A program made the position numbers and the translations under genes. This document shows, piece by piece, positions 24,848 through 36,338 of a stretch of DNA of 50,592 bases; the stretch's first letter is position 1, and each line of letters begins with the position of its first letter. The stretch is taken from assembly GCA_025963485.1 (NCBI GenBank), contig JAOQAO010000108.1:1-50592 (forward strand), written 5' to 3'. The notes beneath the pieces were generated by a model that saw nothing but the letters and a program-made list of their open reading frames with translations, ran no database searches and was not told the DNA's origin. The stretch is from Bacteroidota bacterium. Lineage in GTDB: Bacteria > Bacteroidota > Bacteroidia > Chitinophagales > LD1.

Positions 24848-25647
24848 TGAGATCAACTACTTTAATACTTCTGCTAAGCACATTAGCTTATGGCGCGCAT
24901 AGTCAGTCTTTCAGTTTCATGGATGATTTCCTGAATAAAAGAGCTGTGCAGGAGGTGAAATTGCTGAGTGAATTTGCTGATAGGTTTAATATGACGGACA
25001 CGGTCTTCCTCATTGACACAACGATTAAGCCATCCCGATATCTCAATATCCTTAGTCTTTTCAATAGGGCGAACAAAAAATTTCACAATGATTCATCTGT
25101 CATCAGTTTTACAAACGACATCCTGAGAGACTCCTTCCTGATCGATTTTACCGATTCGAATTGGTATGCAGTAGCGCATGCCGTATTTGTATACCGGGGT
25201 GTCAAACGGAATATCCCATTGACACTAAAACACGTCAAAAACCAGGGCCGCGGATACTCCTGGGTGATAGTAGGAGCAAACATAGACGCTTTAAATGTAA
25301 AGCTGGATAGGATAGAATCCCAAAAAATCGATCCGGTAGATAATGAATTGTCCTTCCTCAGCCTGTCGAAGGGCTTTAATTCAAAAAATGGATTGTTGTC
25401 TTATACAAGTGCGGACTTTGATATTGATTATCTCAGCGTTTTCCTGTTTCTGGCAGAATCCGGCACCATTAATTTTACCCAGATCGATAGTGTATCATAT
25501 CATTTTCTGAACACGCCAAACTGGATCTTTAAGGTCGAATATTTCAATAGGATGGATTTGAACTGTGGCTGGCTCATTTCGGAAATATCGCCATCGACCG
25601 ATACGCAAAAAGCAGGCTATAAAAATCTAATTCTTCACCTTCAATAA
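24847..25647 (+). CDS. Secreted hypothetical protein, 266 aa
   Basis: Signal peptide MRSTTLILLLSTLAYGAHSQ. Just after cleavage comes AVQEVKLLSEFADRFNMTDT, an N-terminal helix type frequent in Bacteroidota periplasmic proteins. The rest is mixed alpha/beta (YAVAHAVFVYRGVKRNIPLTL, YSWVIVGANIDALNV), with no catalytic motif. The start codon overlaps the previous stop (TAATG), so it is coupled. Probably periplasmic. No known family recognised. Confidence 0.75.
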   Translation: MRSTTLILLLSTLAYGAHSQSFSFMDDFLNKRAVQEVKLLSEFADRFNMTDTVFLIDTTIKPSRYLNILSLFNRANKKFHNDSSVISFTNDILRDSFLIDFTDSNWYAVAHAVFVYRGVKRNIPLTLKHVKNQGRGYSWVIVGANIDALNVKLDRIESQKIDPVDNELSFLSLSKGFNSKNGLLSYTSADFDIDYLSVFLFLAESGTINFTQIDSVSYHFLNTPNWIFKVEYFNRMDLNCGWLISEISPSTDTQKAGYKNLILHLQ

Positions 25648-25657
25648 AACCCTATTT

Positions 25658-26785
25658 ATGAGACCACTATTTTGTTTAAATATTATTTTGACGATGGCTT
25701 TCCACAACACATTTGCGTCCGCACCTATTTTGGCACCGGAGGAGGTGCTGGATGCGCACCTGAACATTGAACAAAAATTTAAAAGTTATTACAGGGAACT
25801 GAACTACCTGACCAATGGCCAGATGTCATTCCCCGAAAGGGACAATAACATAAAATCTATAATCAGCGAATACTATGCAGGAGATACAGTAGCTGTATAT
25901 AATGATTATGAAAGCAAAGGCATCCAGCATTTGCGGGTGCAAGAATACTTGAACAACCTTGCTGTCGGTTATAGTGAGGATAAAAAAGGATTTGGATTTT
26001 CCGATCCGCAGGTTAACGTTTCGGAAATATTTCTTAAGGATAATGGAGAAAATTTCTTCGTTAAAGTGGAGATCACCCGGACATTCTATTGCAGCGCGGA
26101 TCACTCGAATGACGACGTTCAAACCATTGATTATTATGTAAAGTTTTACCCTAACAGTAAAAATTATAAAATATATACAATGGCAAAGCATGAAAACAAT
26201 ACAATGGAATTCAAGAGAGCAATCGTTCAAAGCAAAATGGTCCTGAGTTCCGATAACATCAATGTACCAATACCCAATCCATCATATTTCGTATTTAATG
26301 TAGTGCCGGGTGATGCAGAGGTGAAGATCGACGGAAAGTCTGTTTATGTCGTCAACAACATGAATATACCCGTCCAGGCCGGCAAGCATAAAATCGAAAT
26401 CTCCGCTCCTGGCTATGAATCCTATACAAGCGAGGAGTCTTATGCCAAAGAAGGTCAGAACAATTTTGCCGCTAATCTCAGAGCAAAGATGGGATCACTC
26501 AGCATTTTAAATAAAACACGGAAAGAGATAGGAGCTTCAGTTTATGTAGATGGGAAATTAGCGGGAACAATTCCTGCAGAGAGGATTCCATTGTCCGAAG
26601 GGAAGCATGCCGTGAGAATAATCAAAAATGGGTACTTCATTAGTTCGAGGAAAGTAAATATCGAAGACCAGAGCGATGAATCCGTTAAAGTATTCCTGGT
26701 AAATGTAGAAAACACCAAAAGAGGTGTGGCCATTGGGATTAGTATATTCAACCAAATCTTAAACAGTGCTCCACCCAAAAAATAA
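25658..26785 (+). CDS. Secreted protein with two PEGA domains
   Basis: 375 aa with signal peptide MRPLFCLNIILTMAFHNTFA. Residues about 30-200 contain an NTF2-like region (SIISEYYAGDTVAVYNDY, LRVQEYLNNLA, VKVEITRTFYC), related in layout to the 200-aa secreted protein upstream. Two PEGA domains follow: about 215-280 (VVPGDAEVKIDGKSVYVV... HKIEISAPGYESYTS) and about 285-350 (GASVYVDGKLAGTIPAERIP... HAVRIIKNGY). PEGA domains are surface or peptidoglycan-facing beta modules, so this product likely sits in the periplasm, perhaps at the cell wall. It lies 10 bp after the previous gene and is the last of the tightly packed genes. Confidence 0.85.
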   Translation: MRPLFCLNIILTMAFHNTFASAPILAPEEVLDAHLNIEQKFKSYYRELNYLTNGQMSFPERDNNIKSIISEYYAGDTVAVYNDYESKGIQHLRVQEYLNNLAVGYSEDKKGFGFSDPQVNVSEIFLKDNGENFFVKVEITRTFYCSADHSNDDVQTIDYYVKFYPNSKNYKIYTMAKHENNTMEFKRAIVQSKMVLSSDNINVPIPNPSYFVFNVVPGDAEVKIDGKSVYVVNNMNIPVQAGKHKIEISAPGYESYTSEESYAKEGQNNFAANLRAKMGSLSILNKTRKEIGASVYVDGKLAGTIPAERIPLSEGKHAVRIIKNGYFISSRKVNIEDQSDESVKVFLVNVENTKRGVAIGISIFNQILNSAPPKK

Positions 26786-26848
26786 CAATGGACATCTGAC
26801 CTTTATAATTCATAAATATAAAATTCACAACAACTAAATCAAAGCCAA

Positions 26849-27634
26849 ATGAAAGGACCGCAAACACAATATACAGATGAAATGAAAAAGCATTTCGGGT
26901 ACTATGCCGCCTGGGAACCAGGTATACCTATTGAAATAGGAGACGTGGGCACATTGTCCGGAAATGTTTTTACAAGGCATGCTAATCTGAGGGATCTTGA
27001 AGTAGATATTGAAACTGCGCCTAACCGCGGCCAATCTACGGATCTCCAATATACATCCAATGGCAGCGTTAATATTTCCACAAAATTGTCCGGGGCCGTC
27101 CCCGCTACGGGAAGTTCGCTTTCCAGTCTTGATCTAGGCATATCAATAGAATTCGGAAAAGAGTTTGCTACTTTATTCAAAGCCGATAAAACCACGAGTC
27201 CATCCATTCGGAATACTATTAAACTTGGCGAGGACATATTGAAGCTTTTCAAGGACGGCAAATGGGATAAAAACTGGAGGATCGTGACAGAAGTGATCGT
27301 AGCAGAAAGTGCATCTGTTATTATCAGCAACAGTACTAATAGTAAAGTAGAGCTTAAAGCTAATGGTAATATTAACGCGGTAAAGATCGATATCGCAGAT
27401 GCAGCTTTCAATTTTTCAGCCGTTAATACCCGGGGGATAAACACTATGATACTAGCTCAAAAGGGAATGACACCACTATTTAAACTGATGGGGATCAAAA
27501 CCAGGATACTCCAGGAGCCAGTATTTGCAACCAGAGGTATTAAAGCGATAGATCTTATTACCCCTGATAGCATTCAAACAATCCATAAAGACTTAGTCTA
27601 CTTTGGTCACATTACTGAAGAAATCACGGAATAG
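26849..27634 (+). CDS. Hypothetical 261-aa protein, possible gasdermin-like pore-former
   Basis: No signal peptide. It starts MKGPQTQYTDEMKKHFGYYA, followed by IEIGDVGTLSGNVFTRHANL, alternating Ser/Thr-rich strands (NGSVNISTKLSG, LDLGISIEFGKEFATLF), a helix IKLGEDILKLFK, and the long hairpin-like strands NWRIVTEVIVAESASVIISN. Length and strand order recall bacterial gasdermins, which lie next to caspase-like proteases that cleave them. Against this: there is no Cys near the N-terminus for palmitoylation, and I cannot align it residue by residue. It lies 63 bp after the PEGA gene, so it is in the operon or on its own promoter. Function otherwise unknown. Confidence 0.65.
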   Translation: MKGPQTQYTDEMKKHFGYYAAWEPGIPIEIGDVGTLSGNVFTRHANLRDLEVDIETAPNRGQSTDLQYTSNGSVNISTKLSGAVPATGSSLSSLDLGISIEFGKEFATLFKADKTTSPSIRNTIKLGEDILKLFKDGKWDKNWRIVTEVIVAESASVIISNSTNSKVELKANGNINAVKIDIADAAFNFSAVNTRGINTMILAQKGMTPLFKLMGIKTRILQEPVFATRGIKAIDLITPDSIQTIHKDLVYFGHITEEITE

Positions 27635-27899
27635 CGTTTTCGAGTTATTAAGTCCAATCGTTCGTTAAATCAGGTGAACCCAATTCTTTGCACCATGAAC
27701 CAAACCTATTGAGCGGTCACTATGGTAGATCGCCAATAAACTATGAGGATTCATCCGTAGCTCTTATGGATAATCAAGCTGATTGTATTCTATAAATTGG
27801 TCCGGGATTTTCAGGACTGTAGAGGCCTTGGGCACATAATAAAAAGGCGCCCCGCTTTCGCAAGACACCTACCCTTGTTTATAAAAATTTTAAATACCG
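27635..27899. other. Convergent intergenic region
   Basis: 265 bp between two converging genes. Apart from the minus-strand terminator at 27836-27869 I see nothing; no clear terminator serves the rightward operon. Confidence 0.5.
27836..27869 (-). terminator. Terminator of the collagen-like gene
   Basis: Read on the minus strand: GGTGTCTTGC, loop GAAA, GCGGGGCGCC, then TTTTTATTAT. All ten pairs form when G-U pairs are allowed and the loop is a GNRA tetraloop. On the plus strand the same bases give C-A mismatches, so it works leftward only. It starts 31 bp after the stop codon. Confidence 0.75.
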
Positions 27900-30800
27900 C
27901 TACTTATTGTTCTGCGCTTTAGCGCCGATGATCTGCTGAAGATTTTCGAGCGATGCTTTCATCTGGCGCATAGACTCGTCCTGTCTATTGTCGTTTTCTT
28001 TGAGCGTTTTGTTTTCAGCTTTAAGCTGCTCTATTTGTGATTGCTGTTCCTTCACTGCGTTGATCAGCAGATATGTGTATGCCTGATTATTGACATTGCG
28101 CAGATCGCATATATCATTGTAGTCTGCCTTTGTGACCATATATGGCGCTACCTGCTCCAGCTCCTGCGCTACTATGCCTATTTGTACATCTTTAGTATAG
28201 AAAGGCGCATTCGGATTGTAGTGGAAGCTGACTGGCCTTAAGCGATTGATCACATTCAGCCCGTCGGTGAACTCGCCATCTACAGTTTTGATCCTGCTAT
28301 CAGAGAATACGCCCCACGCACCGGTTGTATTATTAGCTGCACCATTGACAGAGAGCAGCGCTGTCGGAGCGGAGGTGCCGATGCCTACATTGCCACCAGC
28401 CAGTACGCGTATACGCTCGGTATTGCTGGATCGTACCACAAAGTCATGCGCTGTGAGTGAGCCTACCATAGCATAGCCTGCGCCGTCTGCTCCTATGAAT
28501 GCCGTCCTGGTACCATCACTAGCGGTCACATAGGCTGCCGTGGGGATAGCCACATTGATCCCGGCTAGTGTCGCTCCTGCGACAGTGCCATTTCCTACAT
28601 ATAGCGCTGAACCGGGATTTGTATTTCCAATACCGACATTGCCATTCTCATCTATGCGCATGCGCTCCGTCTGTGCACCAAAGAGACCCGTGGTAAAAAA
28701 CAACCGGCCTGCGCCGCTGCTATTTATATTAGCTCCTATCCGCGCACGGTCATTGCCGTCTGCTGTAGAGGTAGCTACATTGGTCACTCCATGATCGAAG
28801 CCTATCCAGAACTGGTCATTGGCATTTGTGGTAGTGGTGCCTACTTTCATCACACCCCCACTGGCCGTCGCGCTCGCTACTGCAAGCGCTGCGCTCGGTG
28901 TGGTCGTGCCGATACCTACATTGATTGATGCAGTAGCGCTATTGACTCCGTCGATAGAGCCCAGAATGAGCGTATTATTCGCACCCGCCAGAGCACGATA
29001 GCCGATAGCTGTAGTATTGGTCAGGGTCGCGGATGCTGCATCGGCTTCGGCCCCTATCGCGGTATTATTTGCGCCCGTGGTGTTGGTGTGCAGAGTATTG
29101 TATCCTATGCCAGTATTGTTGCCGGCAGTAGTATTACTGTTTAGAGCATTAGTGCCGATGGCAGTATTGTTCGATCCTGCACCATTTGCTGCCAGTACGT
29201 TGTATCCATATCCACAGTTATACTGGCCGCTGGTAAAGAACATAGCACCAGCACCCATAGCGGTGTTAGCAAATCCCAGGGCATTTTGCATACATTGACT
29301 ACCCACCGCAGTATTGTTTGAGCTGGTATTGAAGGTCAGAACGCTCAAACCTATAGCCGTATTGCTGTTGCCAGCGATATTTGAGGATAGTGCGCGCCTC
29401 CCTACCGCAGTATTGGACGTTCCTGTTGTATTTGAGGTAAGGGCTCCATCGCCTACTCCTGTATTCGCATAGCCAGTAGTATTACTGGAGAGACAGTTGC
29501 CTCCTACCGCTACAGCCTCAGCACCGGATATATTGACCGCCAATGCACGAAAACCAAAAGCCGTATTGCTCACACCAATCCATCCGGATGATTGATTGGC
29601 ACGCCTGAACATGATATCTACATTGTCCGTCGTTCCTATAAAATTGGTTGCAGCACTCAGACCCGAATTTCCCGTGGTGCTCCAGGCGCTTGTACCCAAA
29701 GCGGCGGCGGCAGTAACCCAGGTGGCATTTCCCGCGGCATCGCTTTGCAGAATGCGGCCACTGGCAGCTCCACTTGTCATCTGAAAATATTTGCTGGTGA
29801 GGCTGTCATTTATCGACAGGTGCTTATTGGTAAAGTCTCCATACAGCAGCGGAGTAGTAGTATTGCTATTGGCGATGTAGAGCTTATTGCTGCCGGCTGA
29901 TTCATTATAGCCTGCCTGATAGCCCAGGAATATGTTGCCATCGCCGTGCGCAAAAAATCCTGCCTGCAAGCCCAGAGCTACGTTTCTGTTGCCTACCACG
30001 TTATTGATCATGGCCTGGTAGCCCATCATCACATTGGCGCTGCCTGTCTGATTGAATATATCTATACCCTCTCCTACTGCAGTGTTTTGGAAGCCGGTTG
30101 TATTATTATTCAACGTAAAATATCCTATAGCGATATTCTGGTAGCCGGTAGTATTGTTGCGCAGAGTATTGCCAGCTATAGCTATGTTCTTATATCCTGT
30201 CGTATTGCTGGGCATTGCAAAATAGCCTACAGCAACATTGTCTGTACCAGTAGTATTGGACACCAGGGCCTGATAACCTAATGAAGTATTAAAATTGCCG
30301 CCTGCGGCAATAGATGATAGAGTGCGATAGCCCAGGCCGGTATTGCCGGTAGTATTATAATCCATATAGCCCGAAGCAGTATTGCCCACTCTAAATGCCA
30401 GCGGCTGGGCATCAGTAGTGCCTATAAAATTAGTAGCACTATTAGTCCCGGAATTTCCTGTGATATTCCATGAATTACTGTTGGGGATAGTCGCAAGATT
30501 GACCCATGACGCATTACCTACCGCATCGCTGCGCAAGACATAATTGGCGGTTGCTCCACTGGTCATCTGAAAATTGGTCGTCTTAGTATTTCCTGCTACT
30601 TCCAGTTTATTAGTGGAGGCGGGTATCACTCCTATGCCCAGATTGCCGACATCAGTGAGACGCATACGTTCCACCAGAGCATTGGCATCAGCCCCCGGCA
30701 CCTTCGTGCTAAATGCCAGATGAGCACTGTAGGTGCCATTGTCAATAGCCGCTATAGAGGCACCGGGCCTATTGGTACCAGCTACGATATCTGCGTAAGT

Positions 30801-33800
30801 GGAGAAAAACAGATTGGACCGCCCTGCTGCGCCGCCCGATAGATTCTGTATGGTAATACCGTCTGTGACGGATGATATAACCGCGTGAAGCTTATATAGC
30901 GGTGAAGTGGTGCCGATGCCGAGGTATCCATTTTTGTTTAACGTCATGCGGATAGCACTGGTCGATGTTCCCTGCGCTGTAGTGGCAAACTGGATCGCGC
31001 CAGGGGCATCAGAAGCAGGGGTGCCATCCACCACGAATCTCATAAAAGATGACTGGCCGTAGGAGCCACCATTAAAATATATCCCTTCGACCTGACCGAC
31101 GGTGACCCCCGGGGATACAGTGGCAGGACTGGCGAGCGTGCCGCCTTGTTTGACGAAAGTGTGAAATGCCGATCCGGTAGTACCAGCTACCATCTGCTGT
31201 ATATCGCTGAGGCTACCTGTCTCATCGCGAATGTCGAGGCGTGTACTAAAATTAGGTCCGGCATTAGGAGAAGTCGTGTTAATACCGACACTACCAGAAT
31301 TGCGTGATATGAACATAGGAGTGCTACTTAACAGGCCTGAAACAGTAGTGCGAAAGGCGAGTCCATCCTTTGGCTGATCGTAGCTCAATCCTACTGCAGA
31401 ATTAGTAGAAAAAGGGAAGGTAAAAGCGAGTGCTCCGTTGTTTATGGTTAATTTATCTCCAGGTGCCGTAGTTCCTATTCCTACATTGCCGGTAGATGTG
31501 GGATTGAAAATTAAATTGCCTGTCGTAGCATTGAATGAAAGATTGTTGGCCCCCATGGTCACGGTCCTGCTTCCCGTCAGCGTACCGTTGGAATTATAAA
31601 TGTTATTTGTGTTAAGCGTATCAGGATTTATGGATATCCATTGCGCACCATCGTATTGCAGGATATTATTTGCAGAAGGTGTCGCGATGGCTATAGGGTT
31701 GCCTTGCAGACCACTCACTGTAGGATTGGGATAAGTGCCACTCAGATCTCCGCTCGCTGCACCTAACGGACCTGTGGGCCCTGTCGCGCCAGTGACTCCG
31801 TCTGCTCCTGCTATGCCCGTCGCGCCGATGGCTCCATCGCTGCCGGTTGGGCCTTGCACGCCTGTACTCCCGTCACTTCCGTTTGCACCGGTTGGCCCGG
31901 TTATACCTTGTGAACCAGTGGCGCCATTTGTTCCCGTCGCACCCGTCGGTCCGGTGGGACCAGTTACTCCGGTTATGCCATCTATACCTGAAGGTCCTGT
32001 GAGGCCTTGCGCACCCGTCGCGCCATTAGTTCCCGCCGCACCCGTTGGTCCGGTTATGCCTTGTGCACCTGTGACGCCATTTGTACCATTTATCCCTGTT
32101 GCGCCTTGTGCTCCTGTAGCTCCATTTGTTCCATTGATTCCATTGACCCCAGCAGAACCTGTTGAACCTGTTGGTCCATCATTACCTGTAACTCCTTGCG
32201 GTCCGATCGGGCCTTGTGAGCCAGTTACACCACTAGTCCCATTTGTTCCGGTGGGGCCTGTTAGACCGTTTATCCCATCTATACCTGAAGGTCCTGTGAG
32301 ACCTTGCTCACCCGTCACACCATTAATTCCTGTTGCCCCCGTTGGTCCGGTTATACCCTGTGAACCTGCAGCACCATTTGTTCCATTTATACCAGCTGCC
32401 CCTGTTGGACCGGTAGCACCATCATTGCCAGTCGCACCTTGCAAACCAGTCACACCACTAGCTCCATTTGCGCCCGTTGGACCAGTCACGCCTTGAGCAC
32501 CCGTAGCACCATTTGTTCCACTGACACCCGCGGCTCCTGTTGGACCTTGCACGCCGGTTGATCCATTGATTCCGTTTGTTCCATTTAATCCTGCTGCGCC
32601 TGTTGGACCTATAGCACCATCATTACCAGTCGCACCTTGCAAACCAATTGGGCCTTGTAAACCAGTCGCGCCATTAGTTCCCGCCGCACCTGTTGGTCCG
32701 GTTATACCTTGTGCGCCTATAGCACCATTTGTTCCGTTGACACCTGTTGCACCTGTTGGACCTGTATCTCCATCATTACCCGATACACCTTGTAAGCCCG
32801 TCGCGCCATTAGTTCCCGCCGCACCCGTTGGTCCGGTTATGCCTTGTGCTCCTGTGACGCCATTTGTTCCATTGACACCAGCTGCTCCTGTTGGACCTGT
32901 AGCACCATCATTACCAGTCGTACCTTGCAAGCCTGTAGCACCGTTAGTCCCATTTGCACCTGTTGGGCCTGTATCTCCATCATTTCCATTTGATCCTGTT
33001 AAACCTGTTGGACCGGTTATGCCTTGCGCACCTGCAGCACCATTTGTTCCATTGACACCAGCTGCTCCTGTTGGACCTGGAGCACCATCATTACCAGTCG
33101 CACCTTGCATTCCCGCCGGACCCATTGGTCCGGTTATGCCTTGTGCACCTGTGACGCCATTTGTTCCATTGATACCAGTTGCCCCGGTTGGACCTATGGC
33201 TCCTTGCAAGCCTGTTGGGCCAATGACTCCATCATTTCCTGTCGAACCTTGTGCACCAGTCACACCGTTAATTCCATTTGCACCTGCCGGGCCGGTTATG
33301 CCTTGTGCACCATCATTACCAGTCGCACCTTGCAAACCAATTGGGCCTTGTAAACCAGTCGCGCCATTAGTTCCCGCCGCACCTGTTGGTCCGGTTATAC
33401 CTTGTGCGCCTGTAGCACCATTTGTTCCGTTGACACCTGTTGCACCTGTTGGGCCTGTATCTCCATCATTACCCAATACACCTTGTAAGCCCGTCGCGCC
33501 ATTAGTTCCCGCCGCACCCGTTGGTCCGGTTATGCCTTGTGCACCTGTGACGCCATTTGTTCCACTGACACCTGCGGCTCCTGTTGAACCTGTAGCACCA
33601 TCATTTCCATTTGATCCTGTTAAACCTGTTGGACCGGTCGCGCCTTGCGCACCTGCAGCACCATTTGTTCCATTGACACCAGCTGCTCCTATTGGACCTG
33701 TAGCACCATCATTACCAGTCGCACCTTGCATTCCCGCCGCACCTGTTGGCCCGGTTATACCTTGTGCGCCTGTGGCACCATTTGTTCCATTGACGCCTAT

Positions 33801-36338
33801 TGCACCAGTTGGCCCTGTTGCGCCATCACTACCGGTCGCGCCTTGTAGGCCGGTTGGACCTTGCACGCCAGTGGCACCGTTAATACCATTCGCACCAGTA
33901 GCACCATCTGATCCTGTTGCACCAGTCGGACCGGTTACTCCATCATTGCCAGTTACTCCTGACAAGCCGGTTGGACCTTGTGCACCTGTAGTTCCATTTG
34001 TTCCGTTCATTCCATTCGAGCCAGGTATACCTGCCGGACCTGTAGCTCCATCAACCCCGGTTGTTCCGTTTGCACCTGCGACGCCTGTGGCTCCTGTGGC
34101 ACCAGTTACTCCATTGATACCATCAACTCCAGAGGGTCCAGTGGGACCTGTTGCGCCAGTCGCACCATCAACGCCGTTCGTTCCATTCGAGCCAGCTATA
34201 CCTGCAGGACCTATAGCACCCGTTGCTCCATTAATACCAGAGGGGCCAGTGGCACCCGTAACTCCATCAATGCCGTTAGTTCCATTTGTGCCTGCAATAC
34301 CGGTTGCTCCAGTTGGACCTGTTGCGCCGATCACTCCATCGCTTCCATTTGTGCCAGCGATTCCTGTAGCTCCATTTGCGCCTGTTATTCCATCGACACC
34401 ATCAACGCCCGATGGGCCTGTTGGGCCAGTCACACCATCAACGCCATTTGTTCCATTTGTGCCGGCAATACCCGTTGCTCCAGTTGCACCTGCTACTCCA
34501 TTCATACCATCGATGCCAGATGGTCCAGTGGGGCCTATCATTCCATCAATACCATTAGCTCCATTTGCACCAGCCACGCCTGTAGATCCTGTTGCGCCAG
34601 TTACCCCGTTGATACCATCAACACCGGAAGGACCAGTGGGGCCTATCATTCCATCAATACCATTAACTCCATTTGCACCAGCAATACCCGTTGCACCTGT
34701 TGCACCAGCTACTCCATTCATGCCATCGACACCAGATGGTCCAGTGGGGCCTGTCACTCCATTAATACCATCAATACCGGAAGGACCAGTCGTGCCCGTA
34801 ATTCCATCAATACCGTTAGTTCCATTTGTGCCTGCAATACCGGTTGCACCAGTCACCCCATTGATGCCATCAGCTCCGGAGGGACCAGTGAGGCCTGTTG
34901 CGCCAGTTATTCCATCATTACCATTCATGCCTTGCGAACCGGTTGGACCATCATTTCCCGATGGACCGGTAGCACCCGTGGCACCGCCACCTATTCCTGT
35001 CGGACCGGTCGGGCCTGTAAATCCGTCAGCTCCATTTATGCCTACTGCACCAGTAGGTCCTGTTGCTCCGTCGATACCATCAACTCCGGATGGACCTTGT
35101 GGACCCGCTGCACCATTCACTCCAGCTATACCTGTCGGACCTGTAGCGCCATCATTCCCATTTGCGCCAGAGGGACCTGTTATGCCATCGCTGCCCGAAG
35201 GGCCAGTGGCGCCCGTTGCGCCGCCACCTAACCCTGTTGGACCTGTTGCTCCATCGCTTCCGGCCGAGCCTTGGGGACCCGTTGCTCCTGTTGGTCCGGT
35301 AGCTCCGTCACTTCCTGTCAAACCCGTTGCTCCTGTTGCACCTGTCAGACCCGTAACACCATCGACTCCGTTCGTTCCGTTGATGCCATCTACACCGGAT
35401 GGGCCTCTCACTCCATTCGTCCCTTGTAAACCAGTTGGCCCTTGTGCACCTGTAGCGCCATCATTTCCAGCAGGACCTGTAGCTCCGGTGGCGCCACCGC
35501 CGATGCCGGTAGGACCTGTTGGGCCTGTCACTCCATCAACTCCGTTCGTTCCGTCTATGCCGTTTGTTCCATTCGTTCCTTGCAAACCTGTGGGGCCTTG
35601 TGCACCTGTTACGCCATCATTTCCGGCAGGGCCCGTAGCGCCGGTTGGACCTGTTGGTCCTGTGGTACCATCGACTCCGTTCGTTCCGTTGATGCCATCT
35701 ATACCTGATGGGGCGGTAACCCCATTTGCTCCTGCTGGGCCAGTAGCACCATCCGACCCATTTGCACCTGTGTTTCCTGTTGCTCCAGTCACTCCATTAG
35801 TTCCATTTGCACCGGAAATTCCTGCTGGGCCAGTGGGGCCTTGTATGCCAGTCATACCGTTCGACCCATTTGTCCCTGCAGGACCGGTAGAGCCTTGCGC
35901 ACCTGATGGCCCACGCGGACCGGTAGCGCCAGTGTTTCCATTCGATGCATTGCCGGCATAGAGTGCATATGGTACGCTCATCATTTGATTGGTGCCCATA
36001 TCCGTATAGCTCGATCCGCCTGCGACATCCACTTCTACTTGCAGATATTTTGCACCGCTGCCCCAGTTGACAGATCCGAGACTCGCACCACCCGTACCTA
36101 TCACGGTATTGAATAATCCAAACTGATTGGTCGTAGTAGCATGCGTCTCCTGAAATACAATGGCGCCATTGGCTGCCAGATCATGTATCGTAAAGCGTAA
36201 AGAGACATGCGTGTTAGCTACAATGGCACCTTGCGCATTGCGCACGACAGCCTGATAATTGATCCCCTGCGGCGGAACCTGGGCTGACGCTGTTGCGATC
36301 CAGAAAACACAAGCGAGGGAATAAATTATTTTTCTCAT
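27900..36338 (-). CDS. Giant collagen-like repeat surface protein with C-terminal S74-type chaperone domain
   Basis: 2812 aa. Signal peptide [20 protein letters not shown]. Residues 20-130 are a beta domain ([20 protein letters not shown]) common before such repeats. Residues about 135-1524 are collagen-like G-x-y triplets, dominated by GPTG, GATG and NGTNG; Pro/Thr/Asn-rich triplets could trimerise. Residues about 1530-2650 hold beta modules, including head-like repeats of the form NTAxGxxAL seen in trimeric adhesins. Residues about 2676-2785 are a peptidase-S74/intramolecular chaperone domain: [38 protein letters not shown]. It ends in a coiled coil. S74 domains assemble trimers and self-cleave at the Ser of the first motif. 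It is probably a trimeric fibre on the cell surface. No T9SS sorting domain is visible. Confidence 0.9.
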   Translation of the reverse strand: MRKIIYSLACVFWIATASAQVPPQGINYQAVVRNAQGAIVANTHVSLRFTIHDLAANGAIVFQETHATTTNQFGLFNTVIGTGGASLGSVNWGSGAKYLQVEVDVAGGSSYTDMGTNQMMSVPYALYAGNASNGNTGATGPRGPSGAQGSTGPAGTNGSNGMTGIQGPTGPAGISGANGTNGVTGATGNTGANGSDGATGPAGANGVTAPSGIDGINGTNGVDGTTGPTGPTGATGPAGNDGVTGAQGPTGLQGTNGTNGIDGTNGVDGVTGPTGPTGIGGGATGATGPAGNDGATGAQGPTGLQGTNGVRGPSGVDGINGTNGVDGVTGLTGATGATGLTGSDGATGPTGATGPQGSAGSDGATGPTGLGGGATGATGPSGSDGITGPSGANGNDGATGPTGIAGVNGAAGPQGPSGVDGIDGATGPTGAVGINGADGFTGPTGPTGIGGGATGATGPSGNDGPTGSQGMNGNDGITGATGLTGPSGADGINGVTGATGIAGTNGTNGIDGITGTTGPSGIDGINGVTGPTGPSGVDGMNGVAGATGATGIAGANGVNGIDGMIGPTGPSGVDGINGVTGATGSTGVAGANGANGIDGMIGPTGPSGIDGMNGVAGATGATGIAGTNGTNGVDGVTGPTGPSGVDGVDGITGANGATGIAGTNGSDGVIGATGPTGATGIAGTNGTNGIDGVTGATGPSGINGATGAIGPAGIAGSNGTNGVDGATGATGPTGPSGVDGINGVTGATGATGVAGANGTTGVDGATGPAGIPGSNGMNGTNGTTGAQGPTGLSGVTGNDGVTGPTGATGSDGATGANGINGATGVQGPTGLQGATGSDGATGPTGAIGVNGTNGATGAQGITGPTGAAGMQGATGNDGATGPIGAAGVNGTNGAAGAQGATGPTGLTGSNGNDGATGSTGAAGVSGTNGVTGAQGITGPTGAAGTNGATGLQGVLGNDGDTGPTGATGVNGTNGATGAQGITGPTGAAGTNGATGLQGPIGLQGATGNDGAQGITGPAGANGINGVTGAQGSTGNDGVIGPTGLQGAIGPTGATGINGTNGVTGAQGITGPMGPAGMQGATGNDGAPGPTGAAGVNGTNGAAGAQGITGPTGLTGSNGNDGDTGPTGANGTNGATGLQGTTGNDGATGPTGAAGVNGTNGVTGAQGITGPTGAAGTNGATGLQGVSGNDGDTGPTGATGVNGTNGAIGAQGITGPTGAAGTNGATGLQGPIGLQGATGNDGAIGPTGAAGLNGTNGINGSTGVQGPTGAAGVSGTNGATGAQGVTGPTGANGASGVTGLQGATGNDGATGPTGAAGINGTNGAAGSQGITGPTGATGINGVTGEQGLTGPSGIDGINGLTGPTGTNGTSGVTGSQGPIGPQGVTGNDGPTGSTGSAGVNGINGTNGATGAQGATGINGTNGVTGAQGITGPTGAAGTNGATGAQGLTGPSGIDGITGVTGPTGPTGATGTNGATGSQGITGPTGANGSDGSTGVQGPTGSDGAIGATGIAGADGVTGATGPTGPLGAASGDLSGTYPNPTVSGLQGNPIAIATPSANNILQYDGAQWISINPDTLNTNNIYNSNGTLTGSRTVTMGANNLSFNATTGNLIFNPTSTGNVGIGTTAPGDKLTINNGALAFTFPFSTNSAVGLSYDQPKDGLAFRTTVSGLLSSTPMFISRNSGSVGINTTSPNAGPNFSTRLDIRDETGSLSDIQQMVAGTTGSAFHTFVKQGGTLASPATVSPGVTVGQVEGIYFNGGSYGQSSFMRFVVDGTPASDAPGAIQFATTAQGTSTSAIRMTLNKNGYLGIGTTSPLYKLHAVISSVTDGITIQNLSGGAAGRSNLFFSTYADIVAGTNRPGASIAAIDNGTYSAHLAFSTKVPGADANALVERMRLTDVGNLGIGVIPASTNKLEVAGNTKTTNFQMTSGATANYVLRSDAVGNASWVNLATIPNSNSWNITGNSGTNSATNFIGTTDAQPLAFRVGNTASGYMDYNTTGNTGLGYRTLSSIAAGGNFNTSLGYQALVSNTTGTDNVAVGYFAMPSNTTGYKNIAIAGNTLRNNTTGYQNIAIGYFTLNNNTTGFQNTAVGEGIDIFNQTGSANVMMGYQAMINNVVGNRNVALGLQAGFFAHGDGNIFLGYQAGYNESAGSNKLYIANSNTTTPLLYGDFTNKHLSINDSLTSKYFQMTSGAASGRILQSDAAGNATWVTAAAALGTSAWSTTGNSGLSAATNFIGTTDNVDIMFRRANQSSGWIGVSNTAFGFRALAVNISGAEAVAVGGNCLSSNTTGYANTGVGDGALTSNTTGTSNTAVGRRALSSNIAGNSNTAIGLSVLTFNTSSNNTAVGSQCMQNALGFANTAMGAGAMFFTSGQYNCGYGYNVLAANGAGSNNTAIGTNALNSNTTAGNNTGIGYNTLHTNTTGANNTAIGAEADAASATLTNTTAIGYRALAGANNTLILGSIDGVNSATASINVGIGTTTPSAALAVASATASGGVMKVGTTTTNANDQFWIGFDHGVTNVATSTADGNDRARIGANINSSGAGRLFFTTGLFGAQTERMRIDENGNVGIGNTNPGSALYVGNGTVAGATLAGINVAIPTAAYVTASDGTRTAFIGADGAGYAMVGSLTAHDFVVRSSNTERIRVLAGGNVGIGTSAPTALLSVNGAANNTTGAWGVFSDSRIKTVDGEFTDGLNVINRLRPVSFHYNPNAPFYTKDVQIGIVAQELEQVAPYMVTKADYNDICDLRNVNNQAYTYLLINAVKEQQSQIEQLKAENKTLKENDNRQDESMRQMKASLENLQQIIGAKAQNNK
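32614..32849 (-). repeat. Long near-identical repeat in collagen-like region, copy A
   Basis: 236 bp matching 33307-33542 with three differences by eye; the offset of 693 bp is 231 codons, so frame is kept. It shows recent duplication of a triplet block and is a site for slippage, recombination or assembly collapse. Confidence 0.75.
33307..33542 (-). repeat. Long near-identical repeat in collagen-like region, copy B
   Basis: Second copy of the 236-bp block starting at 32614. The surrounding triplets are also similar but more diverged. Confidence 0.75.

Noticed and set aside
26902-27444. 180-codon minus-strand frame inside the 261-aa gene
   Set aside because: No motifs; the plus-strand gene is in line with the operon and has its own start after a clear gap.
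31760-35940. Short regular repeats that might suggest a CRISPR array
   Set aside because: The period is 9 bp and its multiples, in frame with Gly triplets; there are no constant repeats with unique spacers and no cas genes.
31735-35961. Very long plus-strand reading frames (253 and 1131 codons) of Pro-Val-rich repeats
   Set aside because: They are the antisense reading of the collagen-like G-x-y tract. The minus-strand frame has a signal peptide, known domains and a terminator; the plus frames have none.
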